A stretch of 64,000 bases of DNA, taken from positions 147,041 through 211,040 of the forward strand of contig NZ_LGAA01000007.1 of the NCBI RefSeq assembly GCF_001294465.1, read 5' to 3'. The stretch comes from Moellerella wisconsensis ATCC 35017. Its GTDB lineage: Bacteria > Pseudomonadota > Gammaproteobacteria > Enterobacterales > Enterobacteriaceae. Of the stretch, positions 11,210-21,098 are shown piece after piece. The notes beneath the pieces are model-generated. The model was not told the DNA's origin, did no database searches, and saw only the letters and a list, made by a program, of their open reading frames with translations. The translations under genes were made by a program, and so were the position numbers. Every line of letters starts with the position of its first letter. The first letter of the stretch is position 1.

Positions 11210-13279
11210 ATGACTCAACAGACTTTCCTGGTGGAAATCGGCACCGAAGAGTTACCGCCGAAGGCTCTTCGTTCTCTTGCTGAATCATTTGCGGCGAACT
11301 TAACGGCTGAATTGGATAACGCTAACGTTGATCATGGCAAAGTAACGTGGTTTGCTGCGCCGCGTCGCTTAGCGATTAAAGTTGCCGATATGGCGCCATC
11401 TCAACCTGATTTAGTGGTTGAAAAACGCGGTCCTGCAATTTCTCAAGCATTTGATGCCGAGGGTAACCCGACCAAAGCTGCGGAAGGTTGGGCGCGAGGC
11501 TGCGGGATTACTGTAGATCAAGCTGAGCGTTTGACCACTGATAAAGGTGAATGGTTATTATATCGCGCGCAAGTAAAAGGCCAGCCAGTAACGCAGTTAT
11601 TAATTGATATGGTTAGCCGTTCATTAGCTAAATTACCTATTCCTAAGCTAATGCGTTGGGGCGATAAAGAAACCCATTTTGTGCGTCCAGTTCATACGGT
11701 TACGTTGTTGTTAGGCAGCGATATCGTTGAGGGTCAAGTACTGGGTATTAAGAGTGATCGTGTGATCCGTGGGCATCGTTTCATGGGTGAAGCTGAATTT
11801 GCGCTTGAAAATGCTGATCAATATCCAGATATTTTACTGGAGCGTGGTAAAGTCGTTGCTGATTATGAGCAACGTAAAGCCACCATTAAAGCAGGAGCTG
11901 AAAAAGCGGCTCAAGAATTAGGCGGCGTGGCTGATTTAACTGAAAGCTTACTTGAAGAAGTCACTTCTTTAGTCGAATGGCCTGTTGTTTTGACGGCAAA
12001 ATTTGAAGAAAAATTCCTTGAAGTGCCTTCAGAAGCATTAGTTTATACCATGAAAGGTGATCAGAAATATTTCCCAGTCTATGATAAAGAGGGCAAATTA
12101 CTGCCGAATTTTATCTTTGTGACTAACATTGAATCTTCTGATCCGCAGCAAATTATTTCGGGTAATGAGAAGGTGGTAAGACCGCGTTTAGCTGATGCCG
12201 AATTCTTCTTTAACACTGACCGTAAACAACGCCTTGAAGATAATTTACCTCGTTTAGAAACCGTACTATTCCAGAAACAACTAGGCACATTACGTGATAA
12301 AACTGAGCGTTTAGAAGTCTTATCCGGTTGGATTGCAGGAAAAATTGGTGCTGATGTTAACCATGCAACACGCGCAGGTTTACTGGCTAAATGTGACTTA
12401 ATGACCAATATGGTATTCGAATTTACCGATACCCAAGGTGTTATGGGCATGCATTATGCTCGTCACGATGGTGAAGCTGAAGATGTCGCGTTGGCACTTA
12501 AAGAGCAATATCAGCCGCGTTTCTCGGGCGATTCTCTGCCATCAACTGATGTTTCTGCTGCGTTAGCATTAGCTGAAAAAATGGATACTCTCGCTGGGAT
12601 CTTTGGTATTGGCCAATTCCCTAAAGGTGATAAAGACCCATTTGCTTTACGCCGCGCTGCATTAGGTGTGTTACGCATTATTGTGGAAAAAGGCTATCAG
12701 CTCGATTTAGTAGAAATGACACAAGAAGCCGCGCGTTTGTACGGTGATAAACTGACTAACCAGAATGTAGTTCAGGATGTTGTGGAGTTTATGCTGGGAC
12801 GTTTCCGTGCATGGTATCAAGAACTGGGTTATAGCATTGATACTATTCAAGCTGTTTTAGCGCGTCGTCCAACGCAGCCAGCTGACTTTGATGCTCGAGT
12901 GAAAGCAGTAACTTATTTCCGCACACTGGAAGAAGCAACAGCTTTGGCAGCAGCGAATAAACGTGTCTCTAATATTCTGAGTAAATCAGCAGAAAAACTG
13001 GATGGCAGTGTACAAGCTGCGGTTCTCAAAGCGCCAGAAGAAGTTAAATTAGCGACTCATTTGGTTGTTCTGCAAGAGAAATTAGCACCAATGTTCGCGG
13101 CTGGGCAATATAAAGAAGCGCTAGTCGAACTCGCCTCATTACGCGAAGTGGTTGACGGCTTCTTTGATAATGTAATGGTTATGGATGAAGATCATGCGGT
13201 ACGTATTAATCGCCTGACACTTTTAAACCAATTACGTGAGTTATTCTTAAAAGTAGCTGATATATCTGTTTTGCAGTAA
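11210..13279 (+). CDS. glyS: Glycyl-tRNA synthetase beta subunit
   Basis: GlyS is the beta chain (689 aa, same as E. coli) that recognises tRNA-Gly. It opens with the conserved [20 protein letters not shown] and contains GHRFMG, the HD-like MHYARHDGE and [17 protein letters not shown]. The C-terminus carries the anticodon-binding helical domain ([11 protein letters not shown]). Its ATG follows a GAGGC nine bases after the glyQ stop. Confidence 0.98.
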   Translation: MTQQTFLVEIGTEELPPKALRSLAESFAANLTAELDNANVDHGKVTWFAAPRRLAIKVADMAPSQPDLVVEKRGPAISQAFDAEGNPTKAAEGWARGCGITVDQAERLTTDKGEWLLYRAQVKGQPVTQLLIDMVSRSLAKLPIPKLMRWGDKETHFVRPVHTVTLLLGSDIVEGQVLGIKSDRVIRGHRFMGEAEFALENADQYPDILLERGKVVADYEQRKATIKAGAEKAAQELGGVADLTESLLEEVTSLVEWPVVLTAKFEEKFLEVPSEALVYTMKGDQKYFPVYDKEGKLLPNFIFVTNIESSDPQQIISGNEKVVRPRLADAEFFFNTDRKQRLEDNLPRLETVLFQKQLGTLRDKTERLEVLSGWIAGKIGADVNHATRAGLLAKCDLMTNMVFEFTDTQGVMGMHYARHDGEAEDVALALKEQYQPRFSGDSLPSTDVSAALALAEKMDTLAGIFGIGQFPKGDKDPFALRRAALGVLRIIVEKGYQLDLVEMTQEAARLYGDKLTNQNVVQDVVEFMLGRFRAWYQELGYSIDTIQAVLARRPTQPADFDARVKAVTYFRTLEEATALAAANKRVSNILSKSAEKLDGSVQAAVLKAPEEVKLATHLVVLQEKLAPMFAAGQYKEALVELASLREVVDGFFDNVMVMDEDHAVRINRLTLLNQLRELFLKVADISVLQ

Positions 13280-13419
13280 ATTGAACAGTATAGAGTAGCA
13301 TTACGCGACTCTAGAGGATTGTGCTGATATGACTGTGGCTAGTTATTGGGTTGATTATCGTATTATGTAATTAATATGATTAAAATTAACCGAATAGCTA
13401 GCTATTTTTTTGTCACGAT

Positions 13420-13479
13420 AAAATGGCTATAAATATAGCTATCAATACGTTTATCAATATAGTTATGAATATAGCTATG
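13420..13479. repeat. Tandem array, 12-bp period, about five units
   Basis: Units AATATAGCTATC (13432), AATACGTTTATC (13444), AATATAGTTATG (13456) and AATATAGCTATG (13468) follow one another at exactly 12-bp spacing, preceded by a degenerate copy at 13420. The array could vary in copy number. It lies between glyS and the tRNA-Pro promoter. Confidence 0.65.
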
Positions 13480-13614
13480 AAACTAATAAATAAAAATATA
13501 AGCACTTTCGCGCGTAATTTTTGGGCCTAAATACTAGATATCTCGCTGACTTGGCTTATTCCATACTAAGTTGATGGTTTTATCAGCAATCAAACAGTTA
13601 GCGCTAAAAAGCAG

Positions 13615-13643
13615 TTGACGATAGAGAATATCCGCAGTATTAT
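13615..13643 (+). promoter_or_regulatory. Sigma-70 promoter of tRNA-Pro
   Basis: TTGACG (13615-13620), a 17-bp spacer and TATTAT (13638-13643) form a good sigma-70 promoter ending 12 bases before the tRNA. The GC-rich stretch expected of a stringent discriminator is not obvious. Confidence 0.75.
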
Positions 13644-13655
13644 GCACACCGATTT

Positions 13656-13732
13656 CGGCGAGTAGCGCAGCTTGGTAGCGCAACTGGTTTGGGACCAGTG
13701 GGTCGGAGGTTCGAATCCTCTCTCGCCGACCA
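13656..13732 (+). tRNA. proM: tRNA-Pro (anticodon UGG)
   Basis: This is a 77-nt cloverleaf with acceptor stem CGGCGAG/CTCGCCG, anticodon stem-loop CTGG-TTTGGGA-CCAG with anticodon TGG, T-arm GGAGGTTCGAATCCTC and an encoded CCA end. It appears identical to E. coli proM as far as I recall. A promoter lies directly upstream and a terminator follows ten bases later. Confidence 0.98.
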
Positions 13733-13741
13733 AATTCCTAA

Positions 13742-13768
13742 CCCCACCTGTTTCAGGTGGGGTTTTTT
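13742..13768 (+). terminator. Terminator of tRNA-Pro
   Basis: A perfect 9-bp stem (CCCCACCTG/CAGGTGGGG) with a TTT loop followed by six T's is a textbook Rho-independent terminator for the monocistronic tRNA transcript. Confidence 0.92.
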
Positions 13769-14166
13769 GTTTCTATGTTTTTAATTCTGAATTTTTTGAT
13801 TTTCTATTTCTAATTCTCTATTTCTAATTATCTATTTTTAATTTTGGTTTCATTATCTTTAGTTTTATCTATTTTTTCTCTATTTTATATTTATCTAACA
13901 TATATTTTTAACAAACTAATAGCTCTAAGCTAATACGTCTCAACTAATATGTATAACTTATGTTATTAATATTATTTAATTGATATTAATTTCTTGTATG
14001 ATTCTTTTATTGTAGATACATTAATTATTTTTCATAGGACGAAAAATTTTAGGGTAGGATATAATAAACAAGGTTTATTTAAATAGATGCTGGTATTAAA
14101 TTATTATGTGAATTAATCGCAATATTTGAATTAAGGAATAATTCAAATAATTATTAAGGAAGATAA
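13769..14166. other. T-rich spacer before tpsB
   Basis: This is a very AT-rich, strand-asymmetric (T-rich) stretch. It contains three 14-bp tandem units (13804-13845) and a TATAAT at 14060-14065 without a convincing -35. No tpsA-like gene or remnant is visible. The composition differs from the flanking glyS and dpp loci and suggests acquired DNA beside the tRNA. Confidence 0.5.
13804..13845. repeat. Tandem array of three 14-bp units
   Basis: CTATTTCTAATTCT, CTATTTCTAATTAT and CTATTTTTAATTTT are head-to-tail 14-bp units differing at a few positions. They lie about 320 bases upstream of the tpsB start, too far for a simple promoter-spacer switch. Confidence 0.6.
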
Positions 14167-15831
14167 ATGAAGCTAAAAACAGTAATATTTATTTTATTAT
14201 TTATAACATATGCCGATGCTGAGGAATTGTTAAATAATGAAGTATTATATGAGCAAATAAAGGATTCTGAGCATATTATCGATCAACCTCGAGCCCAACT
14301 ATTTGAGTTAGGCCAACAGAATCATTCTCCTATTCAGTTACCGTATGAATCATCATGTTTAACTATTCATCAGATTCATTTTAGCGGTAAAAAGCAATTT
14401 CCTTTACTGACTGAAAAAAAATTACAGCAATGGTCAGATATACTAATAGGTAAATGTTTGGGTAATGAAGGAATTGATATTTATCTCTCTTATATTGAAC
14501 AACAATTATCTACTATAGGCTATGTGACATCTCAGGTATTGATCCCACAACAAAATTTATTATTTGGAATTTTAACCATCCAATTAGTACCTGGTATTAT
14601 TTCCAAAATTATTTATTACGATACACAACAAGAACATTATTCATTAGATAATGCTTTTGTTTATGATAAAAAGAGTCCATTAAATTTGCGGGCTTTGGAG
14701 CAGGGATTAGATAATTTACAGAATGCACCATTAACTGAGCCGACTATTCATGTTAATCAAGATCCAGATGAAGCTCAAAGTAGTATTATTGTTATTCAAA
14801 GGCATAAGCAACGTGGCCTATATGGACGAATTACCTTTGATGGTAGAAAATTACCCGGCAAAGCAGATTATTTAATAAATAATATTCTACTATTAAGTAA
14901 CCCTCTATTATTAAATGATTCTCTATATTTATCTTTAGGTCGAGATGCGGATAATGATCACTCCAAAGGGCTAAAAAATGCTTATTTTTCTTATTCGATA
15001 CCTTATAAATATGGGCTTTTTACAGCTATGGGATCTTATCAGGATACCTATAATGATGCTGGTTTGACGTTTTCTGATGGCCGCTCAGTGCGTTATGCGC
15101 AGCGAAGTAAATATATTAGTATCGAAAGTAGTTATTTACTACATCGTGATTTTAATACTAAAACATCTTTGGTGATTGGGACTCAATTACATACGTTAAA
15201 TACTTTTTTAGCTGGGATCCGCTTGGATAATACAGAAAAGCGACTGGCCAGTTATGCAGTTGTTGGTTTAAATCATCAGTGGTTTTTACCTCGAGGGCAG
15301 GCTGATTTTTCTGTACGCTATAAACAAGCTACAGACTGGTTTGGTGCTAAGTTAATTCATGATTTAGAATTAAAGAAAGCTCAAATTTACCAATTTAGTG
15401 CAGATATCTCTCAATATTTCTTCTTATTCTCTCAGCCATTTTTATATCATTCCGCGGTTGAAATTCAATTAGCTCATTCTTTATTAGACGGAAAGCTCGA
15501 TAAGACGTCGCTAGCGGGCAGAAACGGATTAAAAGGTTTTACTTACGCAACCACTCGCTCAGGTTCACAGGCATTAGAAATCAAGCAACAATTGAGCTGG
15601 CTAGCGCCTTTTCCTAAAGGACAATTATATTGGGGGATTGATTATGGGGCGATTTCAGAGGATAGAGGATATTTTTGGCGTGATAATCGCTTATTAGGTA
15701 CTGAAATTGGTGTAAAAGGACAATTTAAGGCGATTAATTATCAAGCTTTTATTGGTGCACCTCTATGGAAACCGGCGCAGACACGAGCTGATCCCCTAAT
15801 AACGGGTTTTATTATAGGTATCAGTTATTAA
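14167..15831 (+). CDS. TpsB/ShlB-family outer membrane transporter (orphan)
   Basis: This 554-aa protein looks like a two-partner-secretion (type Vb) pore that exports a large TpsA exoprotein across the outer membrane. It has a signal peptide (residues 1-18), a POTRA_2-like domain (about 62-150, with Cys64 and Cys97), a linking LRALEQGLDNLQ helix and a C-terminal 16-strand barrel region with alternating hydrophobic strands. The L6 signature reads AGRNGLKGF, so the usual Arg of the (V/I)RG(F/Y) motif is Lys456. The last strand ends in Tyr rather than Phe. Start ATG has AAGGA upstream. No partner tpsA is adjacent on either side, and the gene lies between tRNA-Pro and dppA. Confidence 0.85.
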   Translation: MKLKTVIFILLFITYADAEELLNNEVLYEQIKDSEHIIDQPRAQLFELGQQNHSPIQLPYESSCLTIHQIHFSGKKQFPLLTEKKLQQWSDILIGKCLGNEGIDIYLSYIEQQLSTIGYVTSQVLIPQQNLLFGILTIQLVPGIISKIIYYDTQQEHYSLDNAFVYDKKSPLNLRALEQGLDNLQNAPLTEPTIHVNQDPDEAQSSIIVIQRHKQRGLYGRITFDGRKLPGKADYLINNILLLSNPLLLNDSLYLSLGRDADNDHSKGLKNAYFSYSIPYKYGLFTAMGSYQDTYNDAGLTFSDGRSVRYAQRSKYISIESSYLLHRDFNTKTSLVIGTQLHTLNTFLAGIRLDNTEKRLASYAVVGLNHQWFLPRGQADFSVRYKQATDWFGAKLIHDLELKKAQIYQFSADISQYFFLFSQPFLYHSAVEIQLAHSLLDGKLDKTSLAGRNGLKGFTYATTRSGSQALEIKQQLSWLAPFPKGQLYWGIDYGAISEDRGYFWRDNRLLGTEIGVKGQFKAINYQAFIGAPLWKPAQTRADPLITGFIIGISY

Positions 15832-16392
15832 TTTATCGGGTGGAATATATCAGCTTAGTACCGATTAACTAAAATTGTTTAGACTGGAATATATTTTGAA
15901 TGGATAATATCGTGGCATGATCACCTATTATCTGTTCAATTTTTTATAGTGATTTATATTGTTTCATTTAATGAGAAGTTAGGCTCATAAACAGCTTTAA
16001 AAGAATTTTACTTCCACCCGACCAGAATAATATTCGGCAATATTCCCAATCCTCCTCAATATTCGTTCAATAACTGACCGCTTAATCACAAATATAAAAA
16101 TAAATCAGGTAGTGATAACTTTTTAAATATGACTAATTTTGCAGTTTTATTGACTATGTTATTAATTAGCAGGCTATATTTTACACTGAATTTGTAATAA
16201 AAATGTTTCACTTATGTTTTTTAAAACCACACAAGTAAAATGGAATAGGTGTTGACGTTAGTAGTTACAGTTGTTTTATTGTCCAAAGGATAACAGTAAA
16301 TAAATTTAATAAATCCGAATTTCCTGGTGATATGACCGGAAAAATTTAACGACATAACAATCAAAATTGCAAACATATACAGGAGCAAGTCG
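15832..16392. other. tpsB-dppA spacer and dppA leader
   Basis: This is 561 bases without a convincing gene. The right part is the dppA leader: a candidate promoter near 16150-16180 would give a 5' UTR of about 205 nt, comparable to the long GcvB-targeted dppA leader of E. coli. A 30-codon minus-strand reading (stop near 16004) was noted and rejected. Confidence 0.55.
16150..16180 (+). promoter_or_regulatory. Candidate dppA promoter
   Basis: TTGACT (16150-16155) and TATATT (16175-16180) are separated by 19 bp, longer than optimal. It is the best sigma-70-like pair upstream of dppA that I found. Confidence 0.35.
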
Positions 16393-18003
16393 ATGAAACG
16401 CTCTATAAAAAAGACAGGGGCATTAACCGTTGGTTTAACATTGGCAGCGTTAGCGGTATCTGCCTCTGTGCAGGCCAAAACATTGGTATATTGTTCTGAA
16501 GGTTCTCCCGAAGGTTTTAATCCTCAATTATTTACTTCGGGCACGACCTACGATGCGAGTTCAGTGCCGCTGTATAATCGGTTAGTTGAATTCAAACAGG
16601 GTACTACTGAAATCGAACCGGGTCTGGCGGAAAGCTGGGATGTCAGCGCAGATGGCAAAGTTTATACTTTTCATTTACGCAAAGGTGTGAAATGGCATGC
16701 AAATAAAGCATTTAAGCCTACGCGTGAGTTTAATGCCGATGATGTCGTGTATTCATTTATGCGCCAGAAAGATCCTAATCATCCATATCACCAAGTATCT
16801 GGTGGAAGCTATGAGTATTTTAGTGGCATGGATATGGATAATATGATCGAGAAAATTGAAAAGGTTGATAATAATACCGTCCGTTTCACACTTTCTCGTC
16901 CTGAAGCCCCATTCTTGGCGGATATGGCAATGGATTTCGCCTCTATTCTGTCAGCGGAATATGCCGATAAAATGTTGGCGGCGGGTAAACCCGAGCAGGT
17001 TGACTTGAGTCCTATCGGGACTGGGCCTTTCCTGTTACAGCAATATCAAAAAGATTCTCGTATTCTGTTTAAAGCTAATAAAGATTACTGGGGAACGGTG
17101 CCAAAAATTGATCGACTGGTATTCTCTATTACTCCAGATGCCTCGGTACGTTACGCCAAATTACAAAAAAATGAATGCCAGATTATGCCGTATCCTAATC
17201 CGGCTGATTTAGCGCGTATGAAAGAAGACAAGAATATTGTTCTGCTTGAACAACCGGGCTTAAACGTCGGTTACCTCTCATTTAACGTCGAAAAGAAACC
17301 GCTAGATAATCAAAAAGTGCGTCAGGCACTGACGATGGCGGTTAATAAAGATGCGATTATTGATGCGGTATATCAAGGCGCAGGGCAAAAAGCCAAAAAC
17401 CTGATCCCACCTACGATGTGGGGCTATAACGATACGCTTGTGGATTATCAATACGATCCAGAAAAAGCTAAACAGCTATTAAAAGAAGCTGGATTCGCGG
17501 ACGGTTTTACTATTGATTTATGGGCGATGCCTGTTCAGCGTCCGTATAATCCAAATGCTCGACGTATGGCAGAAATGATCCAAGCCGACTGGGCTAAAGT
17601 TGGTGTTAAATCAAAAGTCGTGACTTACGAATGGGGTGAGTACTTGAAACGCGCGAAAGATGGCGAACATCAGACCGTGATGATGGGATGGACAGGGGAT
17701 AATGGCGACCCGGATAACTTCTTTGCTACCTTATTTAGCTGCGCTGCTAAGGCTCAGGGCTCCAACTACTCAAAATGGTGCTACAAAGGTTTTGAAGATA
17801 AAATTCAGCCTGCACGTATCACCGCAAATCATGATGAGCGAGTTAGCTTATATCAACAAGCACAGGCTGTTATGCATGAGCAAGCACCAGCATTGATTAT
17901 TGCACATTCAACCGTGTTTGAACCGATCCGAAAAGAAGTGAAAGGCTATGTTGTTGATCCATTAGGCAAACATCACTTCGACCAAGTAGATATTGAAGAA
18001 TAA
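16393..18003 (+). CDS. dppA: Periplasmic dipeptide-binding protein DppA
   Basis: DppA is the periplasmic receptor of the dipeptide ABC importer and also binds heme in E. coli. The 536-aa precursor has a signal peptide of about 28 residues (ending SVQAKT) and an SBP_bac_5 fold: KTLVYCSEGSPEGFNPQ, IEPGLAESWDVSADG, LSPIGTGPFLL, VRQALTMAVNKDAI and MMGWTGDNGDPDNFF, the last part of the peptide site. AGGAGC precedes ATG. It is the first gene of dppABCDF, with a 168-base gap before dppB that typically lets dppA be expressed in excess. Confidence 0.97.
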   Translation: MKRSIKKTGALTVGLTLAALAVSASVQAKTLVYCSEGSPEGFNPQLFTSGTTYDASSVPLYNRLVEFKQGTTEIEPGLAESWDVSADGKVYTFHLRKGVKWHANKAFKPTREFNADDVVYSFMRQKDPNHPYHQVSGGSYEYFSGMDMDNMIEKIEKVDNNTVRFTLSRPEAPFLADMAMDFASILSAEYADKMLAAGKPEQVDLSPIGTGPFLLQQYQKDSRILFKANKDYWGTVPKIDRLVFSITPDASVRYAKLQKNECQIMPYPNPADLARMKEDKNIVLLEQPGLNVGYLSFNVEKKPLDNQKVRQALTMAVNKDAIIDAVYQGAGQKAKNLIPPTMWGYNDTLVDYQYDPEKAKQLLKEAGFADGFTIDLWAMPVQRPYNPNARRMAEMIQADWAKVGVKSKVVTYEWGEYLKRAKDGEHQTVMMGWTGDNGDPDNFFATLFSCAAKAQGSNYSKWCYKGFEDKIQPARITANHDERVSLYQQAQAVMHEQAPALIIAHSTVFEPIRKEVKGYVVDPLGKHHFDQVDIEE

Positions 18004-18171
18004 CCTTTTTTATTCTGTTATCGCCATTCTCTGTTAAGTCTTGCGGAGGGTGGCTTCATGGACTTCATGAAGCAGTGTATAGAGTAGTTATCTATGAGCC
18101 TAGAAGAGATATTTTCTTCTGATTCAAACAGTCCTAGAGCTGTTAGTCGTATTTAAAAGGAAATTCGGGAT

Positions 18172-19191
18172 ATGTTGCAATTTATCCTCCGACGGCTGGG
18201 GCTGGTGATCCCCACGTTCATTGGTATCACACTCCTCACTTTTGCGTTTATTCATATGATCCCCGGCGATCCGGTGATGATAATGGCAGGGGAACGCGGA
18301 ATATCACCGGAAAGACACGCTCAGTTGATGGCTCAATTAGGGCTTGATCAACCATATTGGCAACAATATCTGCATTACATTAATGGGATTTTACACGGTG
18401 ATTTAGGCATTTCACTCAACAGTAGGATTTCTGTATGGGACGAATTCCTTCCTCGCTTTAAAGCCACGTTAGAGCTAGGTATTTGTGCCATGATCTTCGC
18501 TATCTCGGTCGGAATACCGGTTGGCGTATTGGCAGCGGTAAAACGAGGTTCTATTTTTGATCATACAGCGGTCAGTATTGCATTGACAGGCTACTCCATG
18601 CCGATTTTCTGGTGGGGGATTATGCTGATAATGTTGGTTTCCGTGCATTGGAATTTAACGCCAGTGTCAGGGCGAGTGGGCGATTCCTTATTTTTAGACG
18701 ACACATATCCCCTGACGGGTTTTATGCTGATTGATACTTTGCTTTGGGGAGAGCCGGGCGATTTTATCGACGCGGTTGAGCATATCATTTTGCCCGCAAT
18801 TGTTTTGGGCACCATTCCATTGGCAGTGATTGTCCGTATGACACGCTCTTCGATGCTAGAAGTGCTTGGTGAAGATTACATTCGTACTGCCAGAGCCAAA
18901 GGCGTCAGTAGAATGCGAGTAATATTAATTCATGCTCTACGCAATGCCATGCTTCCAGTAATAACCATTATCGGTTTACAGGTTGGAACATTATTGGGCG
19001 GCGCTATTTTGACGGAGACTATATTCTCATGGCCGGGTCTTGGCCGTTGGTTAATTGAAGGTTTACAGCGTCGTGACTACCCGGTAGTTCAAGGCGGCGT
19101 ACTGTTAATCGCTACATTAATTATTGTCGTTAATCTGTTGGTTGATGTGCTCTATGGCATTGTTAACCCTCGTATTCGTCATAAAAAATAA
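18172..19191 (+). CDS. dppB: Dipeptide ABC transporter permease DppB
   Basis: DppB is one of two inner membrane permease subunits of the dipeptide importer. The 339-aa protein begins MLQFILRRLGLVIPTFIGIT and carries the EAA-loop signature (EDYIRTARAKGVSRMRVILIHALRN, in its central residues) that docks on the ATPases, and the usual six membrane segments. An 11-bp gap separates it from dppC. Confidence 0.97.
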   Translation: MLQFILRRLGLVIPTFIGITLLTFAFIHMIPGDPVMIMAGERGISPERHAQLMAQLGLDQPYWQQYLHYINGILHGDLGISLNSRISVWDEFLPRFKATLELGICAMIFAISVGIPVGVLAAVKRGSIFDHTAVSIALTGYSMPIFWWGIMLIMLVSVHWNLTPVSGRVGDSLFLDDTYPLTGFMLIDTLLWGEPGDFIDAVEHIILPAIVLGTIPLAVIVRMTRSSMLEVLGEDYIRTARAKGVSRMRVILIHALRNAMLPVITIIGLQVGTLLGGAILTETIFSWPGLGRWLIEGLQRRDYPVVQGGVLLIATLIIVVNLLVDVLYGIVNPRIRHKK

Positions 19192-19202
19192 GGAGCCTAA
19201 AG

Positions 19203-20105
19203 ATGTCTCAATCTACTGAGCCTACGATTAGCAGTGCTCCTAAACCGATGAGCCCATTACACGAGTTTTGGCACTATTTTAAGCGCAACAAAGGGGCTGT
19301 AATTGGAATGGCATATATCATTCTGATGATTTTGATAGCCATTCTTGCTGGCGTATTAGCCCCTCATGCTCCTGACGAACAATTTCGCCAATATCTACTG
19401 ACACCGCCAGTGTGGGAGCAGGGCGGTAGTTGGCAGTTTATTTTAGGCACCGATGATATTGGTCGAGATTTATTATCACGATTAATGTATGGCGCTCGAC
19501 TCTCTTTATTTGTCGGCTGTTTAGTAGTGATATTATCGCTATTTTTTGGGGTTATTTTAGGATTAATAGCCGGATATTTTGGCGGCCTAGTTGATATGGC
19601 AATTATGCGTATTGTCGATATCATGCTGGCATTACCGAGCTTATTACTGGCGCTCGTTCTGGTAGCAATTTTTGGCCCTTCGATTGTCAATGCCTCTTTG
19701 GCATTAACTTGTGTAGCGGTACCCCACTATGTGCGATTGACCCGCGCGGCTGTCTTAGTCGAAGTTAACCGAGACTACGTGATTGCTTCCCGTGTTGCAG
19801 GGGCGGGATCGGCGCGTCAAATGTTTATCAATATCTTGCCTAACTGTTTGGCGCCATTAATTGTACAAGCCTCATTAGGCTTCTCTAATGCTATTTTGGA
19901 TATGGCAGCTTTGGGCTTTTTAGGAATGGGTGCACAGCCACCGACACCCGAATGGGGAACCATGCTATCGGATGTATTGCAGTACGCACAAAGTGCGTGG
20001 TGGGTGGTTACATTCCCGGGGCTAGCTATCCTGTTTACGGTATTAGCATTTAACCTGATGGGTGACGGTCTACGCGATGCGTTTGATCCGAAACTTAAGC
20101 AGTAA
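19203..20105 (+). CDS. dppC: Dipeptide ABC transporter permease DppC
   Basis: DppC is the second permease subunit (300 aa, as in E. coli). It has an N-terminal cytoplasmic tail, the LGTDDIGRDLLSRLMYGARL motif typical of OppC/DppC proteins, and an EAA loop around DYVIASRVAGAGSARQMF. It follows dppB with AAGGAGCC before its ATG and precedes dppD by 12 bases. Confidence 0.97.
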   Translation: MSQSTEPTISSAPKPMSPLHEFWHYFKRNKGAVIGMAYIILMILIAILAGVLAPHAPDEQFRQYLLTPPVWEQGGSWQFILGTDDIGRDLLSRLMYGARLSLFVGCLVVILSLFFGVILGLIAGYFGGLVDMAIMRIVDIMLALPSLLLALVLVAIFGPSIVNASLALTCVAVPHYVRLTRAAVLVEVNRDYVIASRVAGAGSARQMFINILPNCLAPLIVQASLGFSNAILDMAALGFLGMGAQPPTPEWGTMLSDVLQYAQSAWWVVTFPGLAILFTVLAFNLMGDGLRDAFDPKLKQ

Positions 20106-20117
20106 CGAGGTAATCAA

Positions 20118-21098
20118 ATGGCATTGTTAAATATAGATAAATTATCGGTGCACTTCGGAGATGAAAGCGCACCATTTCGCGCCGTTGATCGTATTAGCTA
20201 TCAGGTTGAGAAAGGTCAAGTTGTTGGTATTGTAGGTGAATCAGGATCCGGTAAATCCGTAAGCTCATTGGCGATTATGGGATTAATTGATTATCCCGGA
20301 AAAGTGACTGCCGAGCATTTAGAGTTCAACGGTCGTGATTTATTGAAAATGTCGGAAAAAGAACGGCGTAATATTGTCGGCGCTGATGTCGCGATGATAT
20401 TTCAAGATCCGATGACGAGTCTGAACCCTTGCTTTACCGTCGGATACCAGATAATGGAAGCTTTAAAAGTGCATTATGGTGGCAGTCGTAGCACTCGCAA
20501 GCAGCGCGCGATTGACTTATTAACCATGGTAGGCATTCCTGATCCTACATCCCGCTTAGATGTTTATCCACATCAATTATCTGGTGGGATGAGTCAGCGA
20601 GTGATGATTGCAATGGCGATAGCTTGTCGACCTAAATTATTAATCGCTGATGAGCCGACGACAGCGCTCGATGTAACTATTCAGGCGCAGATTATTGAGC
20701 TACTGCTTGAACTGCAACAACAAGAAAATATGGCGCTGGTACTGATCACTCATGATTTGGCGTTAGTTGCTGAAGCGGCTCATCACATTATTGTAATGTA
20801 TGCCGGACAGGTAGTTGAATCTGCACTGGCGAAAGATATTTTCAAAACACCTCGCCACCCTTATACACAAGCATTATTGCGCGCACTGCCCGAATTTGCG
20901 ACAGATAAAGCGCGTTTGGCGTCATTACCCGGTGTTGTTCCCGGCAAATACGACCGCCCGGTGGGCTGCTTACTGAATCCGCGCTGCCCGTATGTTAGCG
21001 AGAAATGTAAACAGGAAGAGCCGGAACTTCGTACGTTTGGGGAAAGGCAGGTTAAATGCCATATGCCGTTGGACGATTCAGGGAGACCGACAGTATGA
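20118..21098 (+). CDS. dppD: Dipeptide ABC transporter ATPase DppD
   Basis: DppD is one of the two ATP-binding subunits. The 326-aa protein has Walker A GESGSGKS, the signature LSGGMSQRV, Walker [13 protein letters not shown] and the C-terminal oligopeptide-transporter extension with four cysteines ([15 protein letters not shown] and KCHMPL), the 4Fe-4S-like motif of this family. Its TGA overlaps the dppF ATG as ATGA. Confidence 0.97.
   Translation: MALLNIDKLSVHFGDESAPFRAVDRISYQVEKGQVVGIVGESGSGKSVSSLAIMGLIDYPGKVTAEHLEFNGRDLLKMSEKERRNIVGADVAMIFQDPMTSLNPCFTVGYQIMEALKVHYGGSRSTRKQRAIDLLTMVGIPDPTSRLDVYPHQLSGGMSQRVMIAMAIACRPKLLIADEPTTALDVTIQAQIIELLLELQQQENMALVLITHDLALVAEAAHHIIVMYAGQVVESALAKDIFKTPRHPYTQALLRALPEFATDKARLASLPGVVPGKYDRPVGCLLNPRCPYVSEKCKQEEPELRTFGERQVKCHMPLDDSGRPTV

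Larger units (their letters stand above)
13280..13655. other. glyS to tRNA-Pro spacer with repeats
   Basis: The 376-base spacer holds a short AATAGCTAGCTATT palindrome followed by seven T's (about 13393-13411), possibly a weak glyS terminator, then a 12-bp-period repeat array (13420-13479), then the tRNA promoter. No coding sequence is visible. Confidence 0.6.

Noticed and set aside
16018..16024. CCGACCA copy of the tRNA-Pro 3' end as a possible attR flanking the tpsB region
   Set aside because: Seven bases is too short to exceed chance over 2.3 kb, flanking bases do not match, and no integrase gene is present.
16004..16096. Minus-strand 30-codon reading (GTG start, VIKRSVIERILRRIG...) between tpsB and dppA
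   Set aside because: It is protein-like at a glance but short, without a ribosome-binding site or recognisable family.
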